Shown here piece by piece: positions 1 to 7,560 of a DNA stretch of 21,928 bases. The first letter of the stretch is position 1. Each line of letters opens with the position of its first letter. Under the pieces are notes generated by a model, which was given only the letters and a program-made list of their open reading frames with translations, was not told where the DNA came from and searched no databases. The translations under genes and the position numbers were made by a program. Source of the stretch: an uncultured Eubacterium sp. (lineage in GTDB: Bacteria; Bacillota; Clostridia; Lachnospirales; Lachnospiraceae); contig CAJTVR010000082.1 in the NCBI GenBank assembly GCA_910580075.1, positions 1-21,928 of the forward strand, given 5' to 3'.

Positions 1-30
1 ATAACATATTGTAATAAAATGTTATGTTTT
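1..30 (+). terminator. AT-rich hairpin at the left edge, possible end of an upstream transcript
   Basis: ATAACAT (1-7) and ATGTTAT (19-25) form a perfect 7-bp AT-only stem, followed by GTTTT. It could be a weak terminator for a gene left of the window, or chance in AT-rich DNA. Nothing else is recognisable before the first gene except its ribosome binding site, AAGGAG at 88-93. Confidence 0.25.
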
Positions 31-104
31 AACAGGTATCAGCGAATGGAAAGGCCATCGTTCAGACTCGCCTGGAATATACAGCATAAGGAGATAAAAA
101 TGAT

Positions 105-1184
105 ATGGAACAAAGTAAAATCTATAAAATCTGGCTAGCAGGCACGTTTGTCATTACAATTACCGCGCTTGCGCTGCTTGCTTCGATTACCATTTATATT
201 GACCCGCTCTTTCATTACCATGCCCCTTTAAAAAATTACGAATACCCGATTAATAACGAAAGATACCAAAATGACGGTATTACGCGTCACTTTACATATG
301 ACGGCATTATTACTGGAACATCCATGACAGAAAACTTTAAGAAGACGGAAGCAGATAAAATTTTCGGTGCTGATTTTATAAAAGTACCGTTTTCAGGGGG
401 AAGATATAAAGAAATAAATGATAATTTAAAAAGAGCATATGCAGCTGGAAAAAAAGTCCGTTATGTAATCAGGTGTCTGGACTACAGTCTGCTGGCAGAG
501 GATAAAGATGCATGCCGTGAGGATACTGTTTATCCAGACTATCTATATAATGATAAGTTATTTGATGATTTAAATTATATTTTAAATAAATCAATACTGA
601 TGAATCAGACAAAAAGTGTCATTGACTATACAAAATCCGGCGGACAGACGACATCGTTTGACAGTTATGCGAACTGGAATGCAAACTATACGTTTGGAGC
701 AGAAACGGTGCTTCAGACTTATACGCTTGGAGAAAAAGCAGAAACAGACAGAGTAATGACAGAGGAAGAAAGAGACAGAATTCTAGGCAATATCCGCCAG
801 AATGTGACAGACCTGGCAGATGAGCATCCTGAAACAATATTTTATTATTTCTTTCCGCCATACAGTATCTGCTACTGGGATGGTCAGAATAATGACGGAC
901 TGACAAAATGGCAGATTAATGCTGAGAAAATAGCAATAGAAGAGATATTAAAGCATCCAAATATCAGGCTGTATTCTTTTTCAAATAATTTTGCACTTAT
1001 CTGTAATCTGGATAATTATAAAGACCAGGCTCACTATAGGGAATGGATTAATTCCTGGATGCTGAAATGGATGCATGAAGGAAGATATCTTCTGACGAAA
1101 GATAATTATATGGAATACATAGAGTCTGTCAGTGAATTTTTTCAAAACTATGATTATGATTCCCTGAGGGAAGAAGAGAACTAA
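105..1184 (+). CDS. Membrane-anchored SGNH-hydrolase-like protein, partner of MBOAT acyltransferase
   Basis: Probable extracytoplasmic esterase or acetyl-transfer protein of the DltD/AlgX-like SGNH type, 359 aa. One N-terminal membrane segment (about residues 9-32) leaves the rest outside the cell. G71-T72-S73 fits the block I nucleophile motif, and D307-x-x-H310 near the C terminus fits the catalytic Asp/His block, so a complete Ser-Asp-His set is visible. AAGGAG lies 11 nt before this ATG; another ATG at position 100 is in a different frame and stops after 12 codons, so 105 is chosen. The MBOAT gene follows after 19 nt, which supports one operon. In such pairs MBOAT moves acyl groups across the membrane and the SGNH protein transfers them to a polymer. 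The acceptor polymer cannot be read from the sequence, and family assignment rests on motifs and context because overall similarity is low. Confidence 0.72.
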   Translation: MEQSKIYKIWLAGTFVITITALALLASITIYIDPLFHYHAPLKNYEYPINNERYQNDGITRHFTYDGIITGTSMTENFKKTEADKIFGADFIKVPFSGGRYKEINDNLKRAYAAGKKVRYVIRCLDYSLLAEDKDACREDTVYPDYLYNDKLFDDLNYILNKSILMNQTKSVIDYTKSGGQTTSFDSYANWNANYTFGAETVLQTYTLGEKAETDRVMTEEERDRILGNIRQNVTDLADEHPETIFYYFFPPYSICYWDGQNNDGLTKWQINAEKIAIEEILKHPNIRLYSFSNNFALICNLDNYKDQAHYREWINSWMLKWMHEGRYLLTKDNYMEYIESVSEFFQNYDYDSLREEEN

Positions 1185-1203
1185 AGATGAAGGGAGCAGG
1201 GCT

Positions 1204-2664
1204 GTGTTATTTAATTCATATATATTTATTTTTCTGTTTCTGCCTGCAGCGCTGGCGGGATATTATCTGATAAATTTTTTCAAATTATACCGGATGGCAG
1301 ATTTATTTTTAATCGGAATGTCGCTCTGGTTTTATGGCTATTTTAATCCTTCCTATCTTTTGATTATCTGCGGGAGTATAGCCGGTAATTTTCTGGTGGC
1401 AAAAGGAATGGAGCGTGCCGGGCAGAGGCAGGGGATCAGAAAGCTGCTGCTGGTTTTAGGGATATCTGCAGATACTGCCGTGATTTTTTATTTTAAGTAT
1501 TTTGATTTTTTCATTGAGAATGTCAATGCGGTATTTGGAAAGTCGCTGGAACTTCAAAACATTGTGCTGCCTCTTGGAATCAGTTTCTTTACATTTCAGC
1601 AGATTTCGTATCTGGCAGATTCCTACAGAGGGGAAACGAAAGACTATACGCTGAATGAATATGCGCTTTTTGTATCTTTCTTTCCGCAGCTGGTGGCAGG
1701 GCCGATTGTGCTCCACAGCGAAGTGATTCCACAGTTCCGGGACAGGGAAAAACGGCGGATATCGATGCAGAATTTATCAAAGGGACTTTATATTTTTGCT
1801 GTGGGGCTTTTTAAAAAGGTACTGATAGCGGATACATTCGGTAAGGCTGTTGTATTTGGATTCGGTACAATAGATTCACTCAGCTCGATGGAAGCACTGA
1901 TTGTCTCTTTCTCATACACATTCCAGCTGTATTTCGATTTCAGCGGATACTGTGACATGGCATCCGGCATTGGATATCTGTTTCAAATCGAACTGCCACA
2001 GAATTTTAACTCTCCATATAAGGCGGTGTCTATTACGGAATTCTGGGAAAGATGGCATATGTCGCTGACCAGATTTCTGCGGACGTATATTTATATTCCG
2101 CTCGGTGGAAACCGGAAGGGAAAAATCAGGACTTATCTGAACATTATGGCTGTTTATCTGGTAAGCGGCATCTGGCACGGAGCAGACTGGACATTTATTC
2201 TGTGGGGGCTGCTGCATGGAATGCTGAGCTGTCTGAACCGGATGTTTCAAAAGACGTGGGACAGGCTGGGAGATGTGACGAAATGGGCTGTAACATTTAT
2301 GATTGTAAATGTGCTCTGGATACTTTTCCGGGCTGAAAGTGTGGCATCTGCAAAGCTGTTTTTATTCCGGCTGGGCTGTCTGTCGGGGTTTGGCATCCGC
2401 GAGGAGCTGTATGCATGTTTTCATCTGCAGGAACTGGAATATCTGGAAAAACTGCCGGTATTCAGCTATCTGCCTGCACGGGTTACAGGATTTCACCTGT
2501 GGCTGTTTCTGGCAGGTGCGTTTTTTGTCGTGCTGAACTGCCGCAATAGCAGGGAGAAAGAATTCCGGCCGAACGTTTTCAATGCATTGGCTACGGTGGT
2601 GTGCATAGTGTGGTCTGTGATGTCGTTTGCAGGGATTTCGACATTTTTATATTTTGATTTTTAG
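1204..2664 (+). CDS. MBOAT family membrane O-acyltransferase (AlgI/DltB-like)
   Basis: Polytopic membrane O-acyltransferase, 486 aa, the usual length for AlgI-like proteins. The N terminus (LFNSYIFIFLFLPAALAGYY) is typical of the family. The conserved block around ITEFWERWH (H285) and FLRTYIYIPLGGNRKG is present, and the invariant histidine is H325 in GIWHGADWTF. About ten hydrophobic segments are spread along the chain. The start is GTG at 1204, with AGGGAG at 1191-1196. Known members pass acyl groups from a cytoplasmic donor to a secreted polymer (alginate, teichoic acid, peptidoglycan or exopolysaccharide). The SGNH partner lies directly upstream and no dlt genes are seen, so polysaccharide acetylation is likelier than D-alanylation. 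A terminator follows at 2712. Confidence 0.9.
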   Translation: MLFNSYIFIFLFLPAALAGYYLINFFKLYRMADLFLIGMSLWFYGYFNPSYLLIICGSIAGNFLVAKGMERAGQRQGIRKLLLVLGISADTAVIFYFKYFDFFIENVNAVFGKSLELQNIVLPLGISFFTFQQISYLADSYRGETKDYTLNEYALFVSFFPQLVAGPIVLHSEVIPQFRDREKRRISMQNLSKGLYIFAVGLFKKVLIADTFGKAVVFGFGTIDSLSSMEALIVSFSYTFQLYFDFSGYCDMASGIGYLFQIELPQNFNSPYKAVSITEFWERWHMSLTRFLRTYIYIPLGGNRKGKIRTYLNIMAVYLVSGIWHGADWTFILWGLLHGMLSCLNRMFQKTWDRLGDVTKWAVTFMIVNVLWILFRAESVASAKLFLFRLGCLSGFGIREELYACFHLQELEYLEKLPVFSYLPARVTGFHLWLFLAGAFFVVLNCRNSREKEFRPNVFNALATVVCIVWSVMSFAGISTFLYFDF

Positions 2665-2711
2665 TGCTGAAATGCGGGATGTCTTTTATGTATACATATC
2701 GGGTAATTCAT

Positions 2712-2751
2712 AGTGTTTCCGTCTGGCTGGCAGCAGATGGAGACACTTTTC
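2712..2751 (+). terminator. Rho-independent terminator of the SGNH-MBOAT operon
   Basis: AGTGTTTCCGTCTG (2712-2725) pairs with CAGATGGAGACACT (2734-2747) over 14 bp, with two G-U wobbles and an 8-nt loop, followed by TTTT at 2747-2750. It lies 48 nt after the MBOAT stop. The rest of the gap up to 2876 holds the dipeptidase leader; TAAAAT at 2829-2834 is a possible -10 box with no convincing -35. Confidence 0.75.
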
Positions 2752-2876
2752 TGCCCGGCCTGTGAGCATCTGGAGATATACCGGTTCTTTCAGACAAATT
2801 CTGCATACAATCATACTTTAAATGTGTTAAAATAATTCAGATAAATCATCAGGAAAATACAGAAAGGAATCTGAAC

Positions 2877-3803
2877 ATGCATTATTTTGACGCTCATGCA
2901 GACACTCTGACACAGGTCGCACAGTCCGAAACCCTTATGAATAACAGCTGCTGCCTGGATTTAGCGAGGGTACGTGTATTTGCGGACCGTTATACACAGA
3001 TTTTTGCGGTTTGGAAAGACCGTAATACGATGTCAAAAGATCATCCGGAAGATGAATTTATAAGCCTGTATCAAAGAGTATGCGGGCTTTTGAAAGACCA
3101 GTCTGCGTACATAGAGCTTTGCCAGAATGTTTCTGATATGGAAAAAGCCCATGCAGAGGGAAAATCAGCGGCATTTCTGTCAATAGAGGATATTTCTATA
3201 ATGGGAAATCTTGCAGAACGCGCAGCGGAATTTGGCTTCCGCTTTGCCATGCCTGCATGGAACTATGAAAATGAATATGCCTGTGGTGCCGTATCCAGTC
3301 AGCTGAAAGGTCTGACCGGGCGGGGGAGAGAACTTGTAAAAAAACTGACGGGCCAGGGTGTCGTGCTGGATATTTCACATTTGTCAGACTGCGGGACAGA
3401 AGAGATTTTTAATCTGACAGACCGTCCGGTTATGGCTTCACACTCCAACGTCCGGGAGATTTGTCATCATCCGCGTAACCTGTCAAAAGAACAGATTAAA
3501 GAACTGATTCGAAGAAACGGACTGATGGGCATTAATTTTTACGATGAATTTACAGGCGGAAAAAAAGAGATTTCAGATCTGCTCCGTCATATTGATGCGG
3601 TTTTACAGCTGGGAGGAGAAAAAATTTTAGCACTTGGAAGTGATTTTGACGGCTGCGGTGCCGCATTTCCAAAAGGAATCACAGGTGTGCAGTCAGTACC
3701 GGATTTTATAAACATCTTAGAGAAAGAACGGTTTGGCCGGGAGACTGCTGAAAACATATGCTGGAAAAATGCAGAGCGCTTTTTGCATGAAAATGTGCGG
3801 TAA
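2877..3803 (+). CDS. Membrane dipeptidase family (peptidase M19)
   Basis: Zinc-dependent dipeptidase of the renal dipeptidase family, 308 aa, with no signal peptide, so probably cytoplasmic as in most Firmicutes members. The metal-ligand and active-site pattern is intact: H7-x-D9 in DAHAD, E104 in SIEDIS, H168 in ISHLSD, H189 in ASHSN and D256 in LGSDFDG. The HHPRNLS segment after H189 is also typical. AGAAAGGAA at 2861-2868 precedes the ATG. The family cleaves dipeptides, including some with a D-residue at the C-terminal position. It stands alone between a terminator upstream and a repeat element 30 nt downstream, so context adds nothing about substrate. Confidence 0.93.
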   Translation: MHYFDAHADTLTQVAQSETLMNNSCCLDLARVRVFADRYTQIFAVWKDRNTMSKDHPEDEFISLYQRVCGLLKDQSAYIELCQNVSDMEKAHAEGKSAAFLSIEDISIMGNLAERAAEFGFRFAMPAWNYENEYACGAVSSQLKGLTGRGRELVKKLTGQGVVLDISHLSDCGTEEIFNLTDRPVMASHSNVREICHHPRNLSKEQIKELIRRNGLMGINFYDEFTGGKKEISDLLRHIDAVLQLGGEKILALGSDFDGCGAAFPKGITGVQSVPDFINILEKERFGRETAENICWKNAERFLHENVR

Positions 3804-3835
3804 ATGCTGGACGCCTTGCTATACGGAGGTCTTAG

Positions 3836-4025
3836 GTTACCCGGACGCTGGGAAGAGATACTTTTTTATTTTCAGTTCCGCCGCTTCAGGACTGTGACGG
3901 AGGACGGACCGGTGACTGACAGTGCCAGTGCCTCAGGCCCGGCTGGAGGGAGAACCTGTTTTTGTAACGGTTCGAAGGCAGAGCATAAAAAGAAAAAAAT
4001 TTCTCCGCCCGGCGTCCGGGTATCC
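3836..4025. repeat. MITE-like repeat element with inverted ends (copy B, most complete)
   Basis: A 190-bp non-coding element in the convergent gap between the dipeptidase and cls genes. The outermost bases are TACCCGGACGC (3838-3848) and its exact complement GCGTCCGGGTA (4012-4022). Extending inward, the two arms match at about 28 of 35 positions and each runs into a T-tract as read inward. The interior carries GGACGGACCGGTGACTGA (3902-3919), which recurs at 6392-6409 with one change. On the - strand the right arm gives a CCCGG-ACG-CCGGG hairpin followed by a T-rich run, so it could also terminate cls transcription. Flanking TA at both ends would suit a TA-targeting transposon derivative, but this is inference. 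The open frame through this region (3804-4070) is not considered a gene. Confidence 0.6.
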
Positions 4026-4046
4026 ATAAATGATTCAGACACCAGG

Positions 4047-4061
4047 CAGAATTTTGCGCTG
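4047..4061 (+). repeat. Left partner of a 15-nt inverted repeat flanking cls
   Basis: CAGAATTTTGCGCTG here is the exact reverse complement of 5807-5821, on the other side of the cls gene. TGATTCAGAC stands nearby at both sites (4031-4040 and 5831-5840), both times on the + strand. Confidence 0.6.
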
Positions 4062-4077
4062 CAATTTTGAATAGTCC

Positions 4078-5655
4078 CTACATCAGCGGCGCAATTGCTT
4101 TCATCAGCAGACCTGTTATTTTAACTTTTAACTTTTCGCTTTTGACTGTCTGTGGTGTGACGGCTCTGCATTTTGCCAGTGTATTTTGAAAATCTTTTTC
4201 TATCTGTGGAATACAGTCTGTTTCATACATATAAGTAGCGCATTCAAAATGATGGTACAGGCTGCGGTAATCCAGATTAATGGTTCCTGTGACAGCCTCA
4301 CGGTCGTCGCTTACAAATACTTTTGCGTGCACAAATCCCGGCGTATATTCATAAATTTTTACACCGGACTGAAGCAGCGGTGCATAGTGTGTTTTAGCCA
4401 GGGCATAAGGAACTGACTTATCCGGGATTCCTGGCAGAATCAGTATGACTTCCACACCTCTTTCAGCAGCGAACCGGAGTGCAGTTTCCATTTCACAGTC
4501 CAGAATCAGATAAGGAGACATAATATGTACATAATTCAGCGAACGGTTTAAAATATCCATATACACCCGCTCGCCTACCCGCTCGTCGTCTAACGGGCAG
4601 TCGCCGTAAGGAATGACAAAACCGTCTGCTTCTTTTACAGGAAACGTTTGATAAGAGAGATAATGCCCGTAATCTGTTTCTTTTTCACCTATGCCCCACA
4701 TTTGCAGAAACATCAGTGTGAAACTTTTGACAGCTTCTCCTTTAAGCATGACGGCAGTATCTTTCCAGTGACCGTATTTTACGATCTGGTTAATGTATTC
4801 ATCTGCCAGGTTTACGCCTCCGTTAAAGGCAGTATGTCCGTCAATGACCAGAATTTTTCTATGGTCTCTGTAATTATAATGTGTGGATACAAAAGGTGTC
4901 GCTTTGGCAAACACTTTACACTGAATACCGAGTGCTTTTAACCGTTTAGGATAATCATGCGGCAGAAGCGCAAACTCACAGGTTCCATCATACATGACCC
5001 GCACATCCACACCCTGGGCAGCTTTTTTTGCCAGAATCTCCAGAATTCTTCCCCACATAATTCCTTCGTCTACGATAAAGTACTCCAAAAAAATAAAATG
5101 TTCTGCCAGATCCAGCTGTTTTAGCATTTCATCAAATTTGTCCTCGCCGCTTGGAAAATAGGTTACCATTGTCTGGTCATAAACCGGATGACACCCGCTG
5201 CGCTGCATATAGCGGGCCAGTGCAGCAGCGCCTTTGTTATGCTTTTCAAACCGTTCCATGACATCCTCAGACTGCGGAATGCATTTTTTCGTTTCTTCTA
5301 TCAGCTCGCTTGTACGGACTTTCAGTGCAATATGTCCGATATCGCTCTGCGTATAGATGAGCAAAAGCACCCCGAATACAGGCATCAGCATAATGACAAT
5401 CAGCCATGTAATCTTAACGGCAGGATTCATCTGGCTGTTTAAAAGAAGGACTACCATAATAAAACTAAGCAGTGCGGATCCTCCAATGACATGCGGCAGA
5501 AAGTCTCCAAACCACTGTAAAATACCAAAAAGAATCAGCACCTGGACAAAAAGCATGACAAGAATGAGTCCGAAGCGGCTGAATATGGCATGTATGATAC
5601 CTTTCTGGCCTTTTTTCAAGAGACGAAGGCCTTTATTTTTATAATCTCTGTGCAT
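4078..5655 (-). CDS. cls: Cardiolipin synthase (phospholipase D superfamily)
   Basis: Makes cardiolipin from two phosphatidylglycerol molecules at the cytoplasmic membrane. The 525-aa length is normal. The first ~105 residues hold three hydrophobic segments, including a PLD-nuclease N-terminal type pair. Two HKD motifs follow: H265-x-K267-x4-D272 in DHRKILVIDG and H443-x-K445-x4-D450 in VHAKVFVSDD, each followed by the expected glycine/asparagine region (FNGGVN; TGTINLD). Both catalytic motifs are intact, so the protein should be active. AAAGGAGG stands 7-8 nt before the ATG, and a strong promoter lies upstream (5687-5717). The gene is monocistronic by spacing: the next gene upstream on the strand ends at 5928 with its own terminator. 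Confidence 0.94.
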   Translation of the reverse strand: MHRDYKNKGLRLLKKGQKGIIHAIFSRFGLILVMLFVQVLILFGILQWFGDFLPHVIGGSALLSFIMVVLLLNSQMNPAVKITWLIVIMLMPVFGVLLLIYTQSDIGHIALKVRTSELIEETKKCIPQSEDVMERFEKHNKGAAALARYMQRSGCHPVYDQTMVTYFPSGEDKFDEMLKQLDLAEHFIFLEYFIVDEGIMWGRILEILAKKAAQGVDVRVMYDGTCEFALLPHDYPKRLKALGIQCKVFAKATPFVSTHYNYRDHRKILVIDGHTAFNGGVNLADEYINQIVKYGHWKDTAVMLKGEAVKSFTLMFLQMWGIGEKETDYGHYLSYQTFPVKEADGFVIPYGDCPLDDERVGERVYMDILNRSLNYVHIMSPYLILDCEMETALRFAAERGVEVILILPGIPDKSVPYALAKTHYAPLLQSGVKIYEYTPGFVHAKVFVSDDREAVTGTINLDYRSLYHHFECATYMYETDCIPQIEKDFQNTLAKCRAVTPQTVKSEKLKVKITGLLMKAIAPLM

Positions 5656-5686
5656 CTGAGTTCCTCCTTTGAATTCTTTGAAGAGT

Positions 5687-5717
5687 ATTATAAACCATAC
5701 TGTCGCTGGATTGTCAA
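5687..5717 (-). promoter_or_regulatory. Sigma-A type promoter of cls
   Basis: On the - strand, perfect TTGACA (5717-5712) and TATAAT (5692-5687) are separated by 19 nt. The transcript would start about 25 nt before the cls start codon. Both hexamers are consensus, but the spacer is longer than the ideal 17 nt. Confidence 0.65.
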
Positions 5718-5806
5718 GCTGGAGTCTGTCTTAAAAATGATATTCGTAAGATTTTGGGAAAATATAACTGCCGGAATGGCAGAAACTGCTGGGAAATAAA
5801 ACAAAT

Positions 5807-5821
5807 CAGCGCAAAATTCTG
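5807..5821 (+). repeat. Right partner of a 15-nt inverted repeat flanking cls
   Basis: CAGCGCAAAATTCTG is the exact reverse complement of 4047-4061. It lies upstream of the cls promoter, between the cls promoter and the DUF5713 gene terminator. No function is recognised. Confidence 0.6.
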
Positions 5822-5875
5822 ATGCTGGAATGATTCAGACAAATAAGAACAATAAAAAGGATTCAGGATAAATTT

Positions 5876-5920
5876 GAAAAGACAGCCGGAGATTTTATTC
5901 TTAGAATATTTCCGGCTGTC
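5876..5920 (-). terminator. Terminator of the DUF5713 gene
   Basis: GACAGCCGGA (5881-5890) and TCCGGCTGTC (5911-5920) form a perfect 10-bp stem, with an AT-rich inner loop that can itself pair (TATTCT with AGAATA). On the - strand the stem is followed by TTTTCAAATTT. It begins 8 nt after the stop at 5928. Confidence 0.85.
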
Positions 5921-5927
5921 TGGCTGC

Positions 5928-6254
5928 TTACCAGTCGCGTTCCCGAATGGCATCCTCTGCGTCGATCTCAATGTCAAACCATTTTAAAATGTATGCTACG
6001 GTTTCGCCGATACTTTCTCTTGCGGAAGTCTCTATTTCACTGTCATTTTCTTCAAATTCCTCCTGAAGGTCATTGATGGCCAGTGTCATTTCATCAAACT
6101 GCTTCTGGACTGCCTGGAGGTCCTGTTCGCCTGTTTCCAGAAATCCGATTACTTTTTCTGCCAGAAATTTTATTTTATCTACTAAAAAATCTGGAAAATA
6201 AGAATCCTTATACATGCTTTCTAACAATTTATAATCTTCATTAAATTTTTTCAT
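5928..6254 (-). CDS. DUF5713 family protein
   Basis: Small acidic cytoplasmic protein, 108 aa, with no signal or membrane segment. The N-terminal pattern (LLESMYKDSYFPDFLVDKIK) and the mostly helical, Glu/Asp-rich remainder resemble the DUF5713 family as I recall it; that assignment is from memory of the family and was not searched. The middle (about residues 40-75) looks like a coiled-coil-prone helix. No strong Shine-Dalgarno is visible (GGGATAA only), so translation may be weak. The gene is flanked by a terminator downstream and by repeat copy C upstream. Function unknown. Confidence 0.8.
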   Translation of the reverse strand: MKKFNEDYKLLESMYKDSYFPDFLVDKIKFLAEKVIGFLETGEQDLQAVQKQFDEMTLAINDLQEEFEENDSEIETSARESIGETVAYILKWFDIEIDAEDAIRERDW

Positions 6255-6303
6255 ACTTTATCCCAGTCTTTCAATGTTTTCAGCCGGCGGGTTCGGTATA
6301 GAT

Positions 6304-6440
6304 TATCCGGACGCCGGGGCGGAGACACTTTTTTTGTTCCGCCTGCTAACAGTAAGAAATCCTAAATTTTCTGCGATAGCTGTGTGGCAGCGGACGGACC
6401 GGTGCCTGATGCCCTGGCGCTCTGGCATGCCTTATATTCT
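6304..6440. repeat. Dispersed repeat, copy C (truncated)
   Basis: Starts TATCCGGACGCCGGGGCGGA, matching the end of copy B (3836-4025), then continues as GAGACACTTTTT and GTTCCGCCTG. Positions 6322-6366 match copy D (7452-7496) at 41 of 45 bases. Positions 6392-6409 match the interior of copy B at 17 of 18. No right-hand inverted end is found before the neighbouring gene, so this copy appears truncated; the right boundary given is approximate. GGCGGA (6318-6323) and TCCGCC (6338-6343) can pair around the T-tract. This element fills most of the 253-nt gap 6255-6507, in which I see no gene. Confidence 0.55.
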
Positions 6441-6507
6441 GGCACTGGCAGACACCTTTTGGGGCTTCCAGGTTTCTGGCAGCAGGCAGAAAATAAAGAA
6501 TTTCATA

Positions 6508-7236
6508 CTAATCGTGCCGTTCCAGCTCATTATCATAACATTCGCAGAATCTTGCTGCAAATGACGGAGTTTCTCCTGCTGCTAAGAGATGTGTCACATC
6601 TCCAAAGCTGCTCATGCGAAATGATGCGATGCCTTTGCGGCGTTCTTCGGTAACAAGTGTTGTAACGGAAGACGGAGCCGCGCAGGTTCCATGCCACAGT
6701 ACCATTGGAGAAATACCAAGCAGATGTCCGAGCAGCACACATTCCAGCCCGAAATGACAGAAGAAAGCAATGGTATCCATATTGCTATGTACCGCACGGT
6801 AATAACTGCCTTCGCGTTCGTAACCGTGTTTTGCCAGTAATTCATCAAACGATCTGGTGATCCGGTGATATTCTTCTGCTACATTAGATTCCTGCATGGA
6901 TTTATGCGAAGACCATTTGTCCCTGTCGTAGAACAGGGCTTCTTTTGTCCAGTCAGCAGGCAGCCAGTCCCAGGCGATGGATGCGTCGTCTTTGTTTGGT
7001 TTTTTGATAAGCGGTTTGAATTCCTGCAGCCATTCGCATTCCCGGGCGTGACGGTTCAGTTTTTTTAAGGTCAGGCTGGCAGTGTCTTTTGCGCGTCCCA
7101 GCGGTGATACATAAAAATCTTGAATGTCCATTTTACAAATCCGTTCTGAGAGCAGCTGAGCTTCTTTCCAGCCGGTTTCCGTCAGGGAGTCGGCTGCATA
7201 ATCCGGGTCGGCATGTCTTATAATTAAAAGTTTCAT
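6508..7236 (-). CDS. Histidine phosphatase family protein (phosphoglycerate mutase-like)
   Basis: Phosphohydrolase or mutase of the histidine phosphatase superfamily, 242 aa, cytoplasmic. The active-site start is LLIIRHADPDY, with R7-H8 where H8 would be the phosphorylated residue; the usual RHG is RHA here. SPLGRAKDTA supplies the conserved arginine and FCHFG supplies the second histidine (H161). A long insert between these (about residues 70-150), rich in Trp and charged residues, suggests a phosphatase of unknown substrate rather than glycolytic mutase. AAGGAGAT precedes the ATG. Neighbours give no pathway hint, and the downstream side is repeat copy C. Confidence 0.88.
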   Translation of the reverse strand: MKLLIIRHADPDYAADSLTETGWKEAQLLSERICKMDIQDFYVSPLGRAKDTASLTLKKLNRHARECEWLQEFKPLIKKPNKDDASIAWDWLPADWTKEALFYDRDKWSSHKSMQESNVAEEYHRITRSFDELLAKHGYEREGSYYRAVHSNMDTIAFFCHFGLECVLLGHLLGISPMVLWHGTCAAPSSVTTLVTEERRKGIASFRMSSFGDVTHLLAAGETPSFAARFCECYDNELERHD

Positions 7237-7451
7237 AGTTAGAATCTCCTTATCCTATATTTCTCCATTTCAATGCGATGATATATAATCGAAATTATAT
7301 TTATAAAACGTTGCGGAGGAAAATATATATTGTCTGACTTTTTTCTTTTGTAAGATAACATGTTTGTGAAAAAAAGTCAATGTCAGTGAGAATTCATCTG
7401 GAAAACGGTATCCAGACAGATATGTAAAATTTTTCCGGTAACAGCCAGGCC

Positions 7452-7496
7452 GAGACACTTTTTCTGTTCCGCCTGCAAACAGTAAGAACTTCTAAA
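7452..7496. repeat. Dispersed repeat fragment, copy D
   Basis: 45 nt from GAGACACTTTTT to CTAAA match 6322-6366 at 41 of 45 positions. The inverted ends seen in copy B are not present. It sits in the 324-nt gap 7237-7560, which otherwise holds AT-rich DNA (about 7260-7440) with no convincing gene and, at 7504-7533, a terminator. Confidence 0.6.
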
Positions 7497-7503
7497 GCAA
7501 GAG

Positions 7504-7533
7504 AAAAGAGACCAGTTCAAACAGGTCTCTTTT
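7504..7533 (-). terminator. Bidirectional-looking terminator after the PepSY genes
   Basis: AAAAGAGACC (7504-7513) pairs perfectly over 10 bp with GGTCTCTTTT (7524-7533) around a 10-nt loop. On the - strand it follows the stop at 7561 by 28 nt and ends in TTTTCTC, so it should end the PepSY transcript. The symmetrical A/T tails would let it work in either direction. Confidence 0.85.
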
Positions 7534-7560
7534 GAAATAAAAATATTATATCACTCATCA

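Noticed and set aside
2052..2536. Alternative + strand frames inside the MBOAT gene
   Set aside because: Out-of-frame shadows of a gene with intact family motifs through this stretch.
2740..2762. GAGACACTTTT string near the MBOAT terminator as a fourth repeat copy
   Set aside because: It is the right arm and tail of a self-contained 14-bp terminator hairpin; similarity to copies C and D is limited to about 12 nt.
3804..4070. 88-codon + strand frame starting right after the dipeptidase stop
   Set aside because: No ribosome binding site of its own, composition is not protein-like, and it coincides with repeat copy B and its inverted ends.
7270..7458. 62-codon - strand frame in the gap upstream of the phosphatase gene
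   Set aside because: No ribosome binding site or recognisable motifs, and it runs into the repeat fragment; AT-rich chance frame.
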